43,809 nt of DNA from Allosalinactinospora lopnorensis (GTDB lineage: Bacteria; Actinomycetota; Actinomycetes; Streptosporangiales; Streptosporangiaceae), in contig NZ_LAJC01000052.1 in assembly GCF_000981225.1 (NCBI RefSeq), positions 1 through 43,809 of the forward strand, in the 5' to 3' direction. Positions 42,440-43,809 of the stretch are shown here, one piece after another. The position numbers and the translations under genes were made by a program. The notes below the pieces were generated by a model, which saw only the letters and a list, made by a program, of their open reading frames with translations, made no database searches and was not told where the DNA came from. The stretch's first letter is position 1. Each line of letters begins with the position of its first letter.

Positions 42440-43309
42440 TCAGCCCCGCTTGACGCCCACGCCCGCGTGCTCCCAGATCTGCTTGTCCGGATCCGTGGGG
42501 CGCGGCTGCGGTTCGATGTCGCCGTTGCGCCAGGTGTCGCAGTCGACCAGCGTCCGCGCGGCGGAGCCGTCCGTGCTGGGGGAGACGATCTCCAGCCCGT
42601 CGAGGGCCCGGGCGCACTCGTCGGGGGAGCGCACGCGCCCCCACTCCATCCCCAGTTCGTGCACGCGCTCGGTGAAGGTGCGGGCGGCGTCCTCGTCCGA
42701 GGCGCACAGGTGCGAGTAGATCAGCGCCGATCCCGCGGGCAGCCACTCGAAGTACCTGCGCACGAGCCCGAAGGGGTCGTCCTTGTCGGGGACGCAGTGC
42801 AGCAGGCTGACGAGCATCAGGCCCACCGGTCGGCTGAAGTCGACGAGGCCGCGGGTCTCCTCGGCCGACATCACCCGTTCCACGTCGCGGAGATCGGCCG
42901 TGACCACGGTGGTGGTGGAGTTCTCGGCGAGGATCGCGCGGCCGTGGGCCAGCACGATCGGGTCGATGTCCACATAGACCACGGAAGCGTTCGGGTCGAC
43001 CGACTGGGCGACTTGGTGGGTGTTCTCCACGGTCGGTAACCCGGACCCCAGATCGATGAACTGGCGTATTCCCAATTCGGAGACGTAGCGCACGCCGCGT
43101 GAGAGGAACCCGCGGTTCTCAAGGGCGAGTTGCGTGGTACCGGGATTCGTCTGCTCCACCGCCATAGCGGCGTCGCGGTCGGGTTGGAAGTTGTCCTTGC
43201 CGCCGAGCAGCGCGTCATAGGTGCGCGCCACCGTTGGTGTGGACATGTCCAGGTCGGGCGGATACCGGGAATCGGTCCGTTCTGCTTCCTGCGCGGAATC
43301 ACTGGTCAC
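42440..43309 (-). CDS. SAM-dependent methyltransferase, DUF574/Methyltransf_19 family
   Basis: A 289-residue protein of a family very common in actinomycetes. The opening block STPTVARTYDALLGGKDNF, the AdoMet motif FIDLGSGLPTVENTHQVA, VVYVDIDPIVLAHG and the post-motif LLHCVPDKDDP are diagnostic. The acceptor substrate is unknown; relatives are often next to XRE/DUF397 genes. GTG 43309 lies downstream of GGGAG at 6 bp. A -10-like TATAGT and a 12-bp palindrome lie about 70 bp upstream. Confidence 0.95.
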   Translation of the reverse strand: MTSDSAQEAERTDSRYPPDLDMSTPTVARTYDALLGGKDNFQPDRDAAMAVEQTNPGTTQLALENRGFLSRGVRYVSELGIRQFIDLGSGLPTVENTHQVAQSVDPNASVVYVDIDPIVLAHGRAILAENSTTTVVTADLRDVERVMSAEETRGLVDFSRPVGLMLVSLLHCVPDKDDPFGLVRRYFEWLPAGSALIYSHLCASDEDAARTFTERVHELGMEWGRVRSPDECARALDGLEIVSPSTDGSAARTLVDCDTWRNGDIEPQPRPTDPDKQIWEHAGVGVKRG

Positions 43310-43370
43310 GGGGGTCTCCCATTCGGGATCGGGGGTGGGGAGTGGGCGCCTTCGGTGCCGAGCCTGTGAT

Positions 43371-43389
43371 GGAACCGGTTCCGACTATA
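43371..43389 (-). promoter_or_regulatory. Promoter -10 with overlapping 12-bp palindromic operator
   Basis: On the minus strand TATAGT (43389-43384) is a good -10 element, and the perfect palindrome GGAACCGGTTCC (43382-43371) begins one base after it. The expected transcription start falls inside the palindrome. No clear -35 is seen. Confidence 0.45.
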
Positions 43390-43391
43390 CG

Positions 43392-43809
43392 AGTCCGCCC
43401 CGGGCCGGCGGGGGCTGTTGTATGTACGGGGGAGGTTTTTCTCCGGCGGGCGGCGGATCGGGGCGGCGGCCGGCCGCGGCGTTCCCCGAATAGGAGCCCG
43501 CGGCCGCGGTCCCTTTTCCGCGCCGGGGTGAGAATGGCATAACCGGATTCCTGTTCCGCGCAGGGATATTCACGGTGGCGGTTCTCCGCGCCTTGGGAGC
43601 ACGTACGGAGATGAGTCCTCGTCTGTTCTGACCCGACCTGCCCGAACGGCCAGCGAACCGCTTCCTTTCAGCGCCGAGCCGGGTTCCACCGATGAGTTCG
43701 GTCCGGTCGCCCCCGATCCCACGACCAGCCGGCTCGCCGACATCGAGGTCCGGCGCCGGGTCCGGGCCCGCGCCCGCCGTCTTGGACCCATTCGCGAAGG
43801 ATCGCGGCT
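43392..43809. other. Right end of window, no assured gene
   Basis: About 420 bp with no assured gene. A plus-strand frame from 43532 to the window end is open and becomes protein-like after about 43622 (EFGPVAP, then RLADIEVRRRVRARARR), but it has no ATG, GTG or TTG at its start. It could be the beginning of a gene that continues beyond the window, with a start lost to an indel or upstream of view. Confidence 0.35.

Noticed and set aside
42440-43039. Plus-strand frame opposite the methyltransferase
   Set aside because: Shadow frame rich in Arg, Gly and Val; the minus-strand protein has unmistakable family motifs.
1-43809. CRISPR arrays, insertion sequences, integrase or att sites
   Set aside because: No regularly spaced repeats, transposase or integrase motifs, or tRNA-associated direct repeats were seen on either strand.

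Overview
The window is very GC-rich actinomycete DNA. The gene content (XRE-DUF5753 regulator with a DUF397 partner, a DUF574-type SAM methyltransferase, an ECF42 sigma factor, type VII secretion genes with DUF6507 and DUF6177) points to a filamentous actinobacterium, most likely Nocardiopsaceae. The genus call is inference. No tRNA, rRNA, CRISPR array or complete transposon was seen.

Layout. (1) 1-9.8 kb is a sugar-uptake and catabolism locus: the end of an ABC permease, a GH3 glycosidase, a Gfo/Idh/MocA oxidoreductase, a DUF6807 (PmoA-like) protein, a cupin, DUF993, a sugar isomerase/epimerase, and a divergent LacI-type regulator. Three GGAAA-N4-TTTCC-like operators tie it together. (2) 10-12.2 kb holds a PepSY-TM protein and a membrane protein. 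(3) 12.3-19 kb is an aromatic-catabolism cluster: flavin reductase, flavin monooxygenase, alpha/beta hydrolase and PcpA/LinE-like ring-cleavage dioxygenase in one operon, with maleylacetate reductase and an AraC regulator on the other strand. (4) 19.1-21.6 kb is an ECF42 sigma factor with its DGPF partner, divergent from a dihydrofolate-reductase-like gene through a symmetrical pair of promoter-like elements. (5) 21.8-23.6 kb holds MgtE and a small membrane protein. (6) 23.8-27.7 kb and 32.0-38.0 kb carry parts of a type VII (ESX-like) secretion locus: a damaged eccC, DUF6177, a polymorphic toxin with a CdiA-like nuclease tip and its probable immunity gene, DUF6507, a TNT-domain protein, and two EspI-like proteins, one truncated. 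Between them lie a MarR/SDR pair and a GHKL/XRE/DUF397 regulatory module. (7) 38-43.8 kb is mixed housekeeping: alpha/beta hydrolase, Rv1733c-like protein, DHFR-like protein, AraC regulator, SRAP (HMCES) protein, a phosphotransferase remnant and a methyltransferase.

A property of the whole window is the number of broken frames. About nine genes switch frame, and in most cases one inserted or missing base, often in a G or C run, would restore an uninterrupted product. One gene has an amber stop at codon 4, and three genes (eccC, an espI-like gene, an aminoglycoside-phosphotransferase-like gene) have lost whole domains. The single-base events may be sequencing error. The large losses look more like real deletions. 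Disrupted genes are therefore given as pseudogenes with the alternative stated.

The best candidates for new biology are the low-GC CdiA-type toxin/immunity pair attached to a type VII secretion N-terminus, the EccC lacking its first ATPase domain, the mirrored ECF42-type promoters, and the hydroquinone-type degradation operon with its hydrolase.
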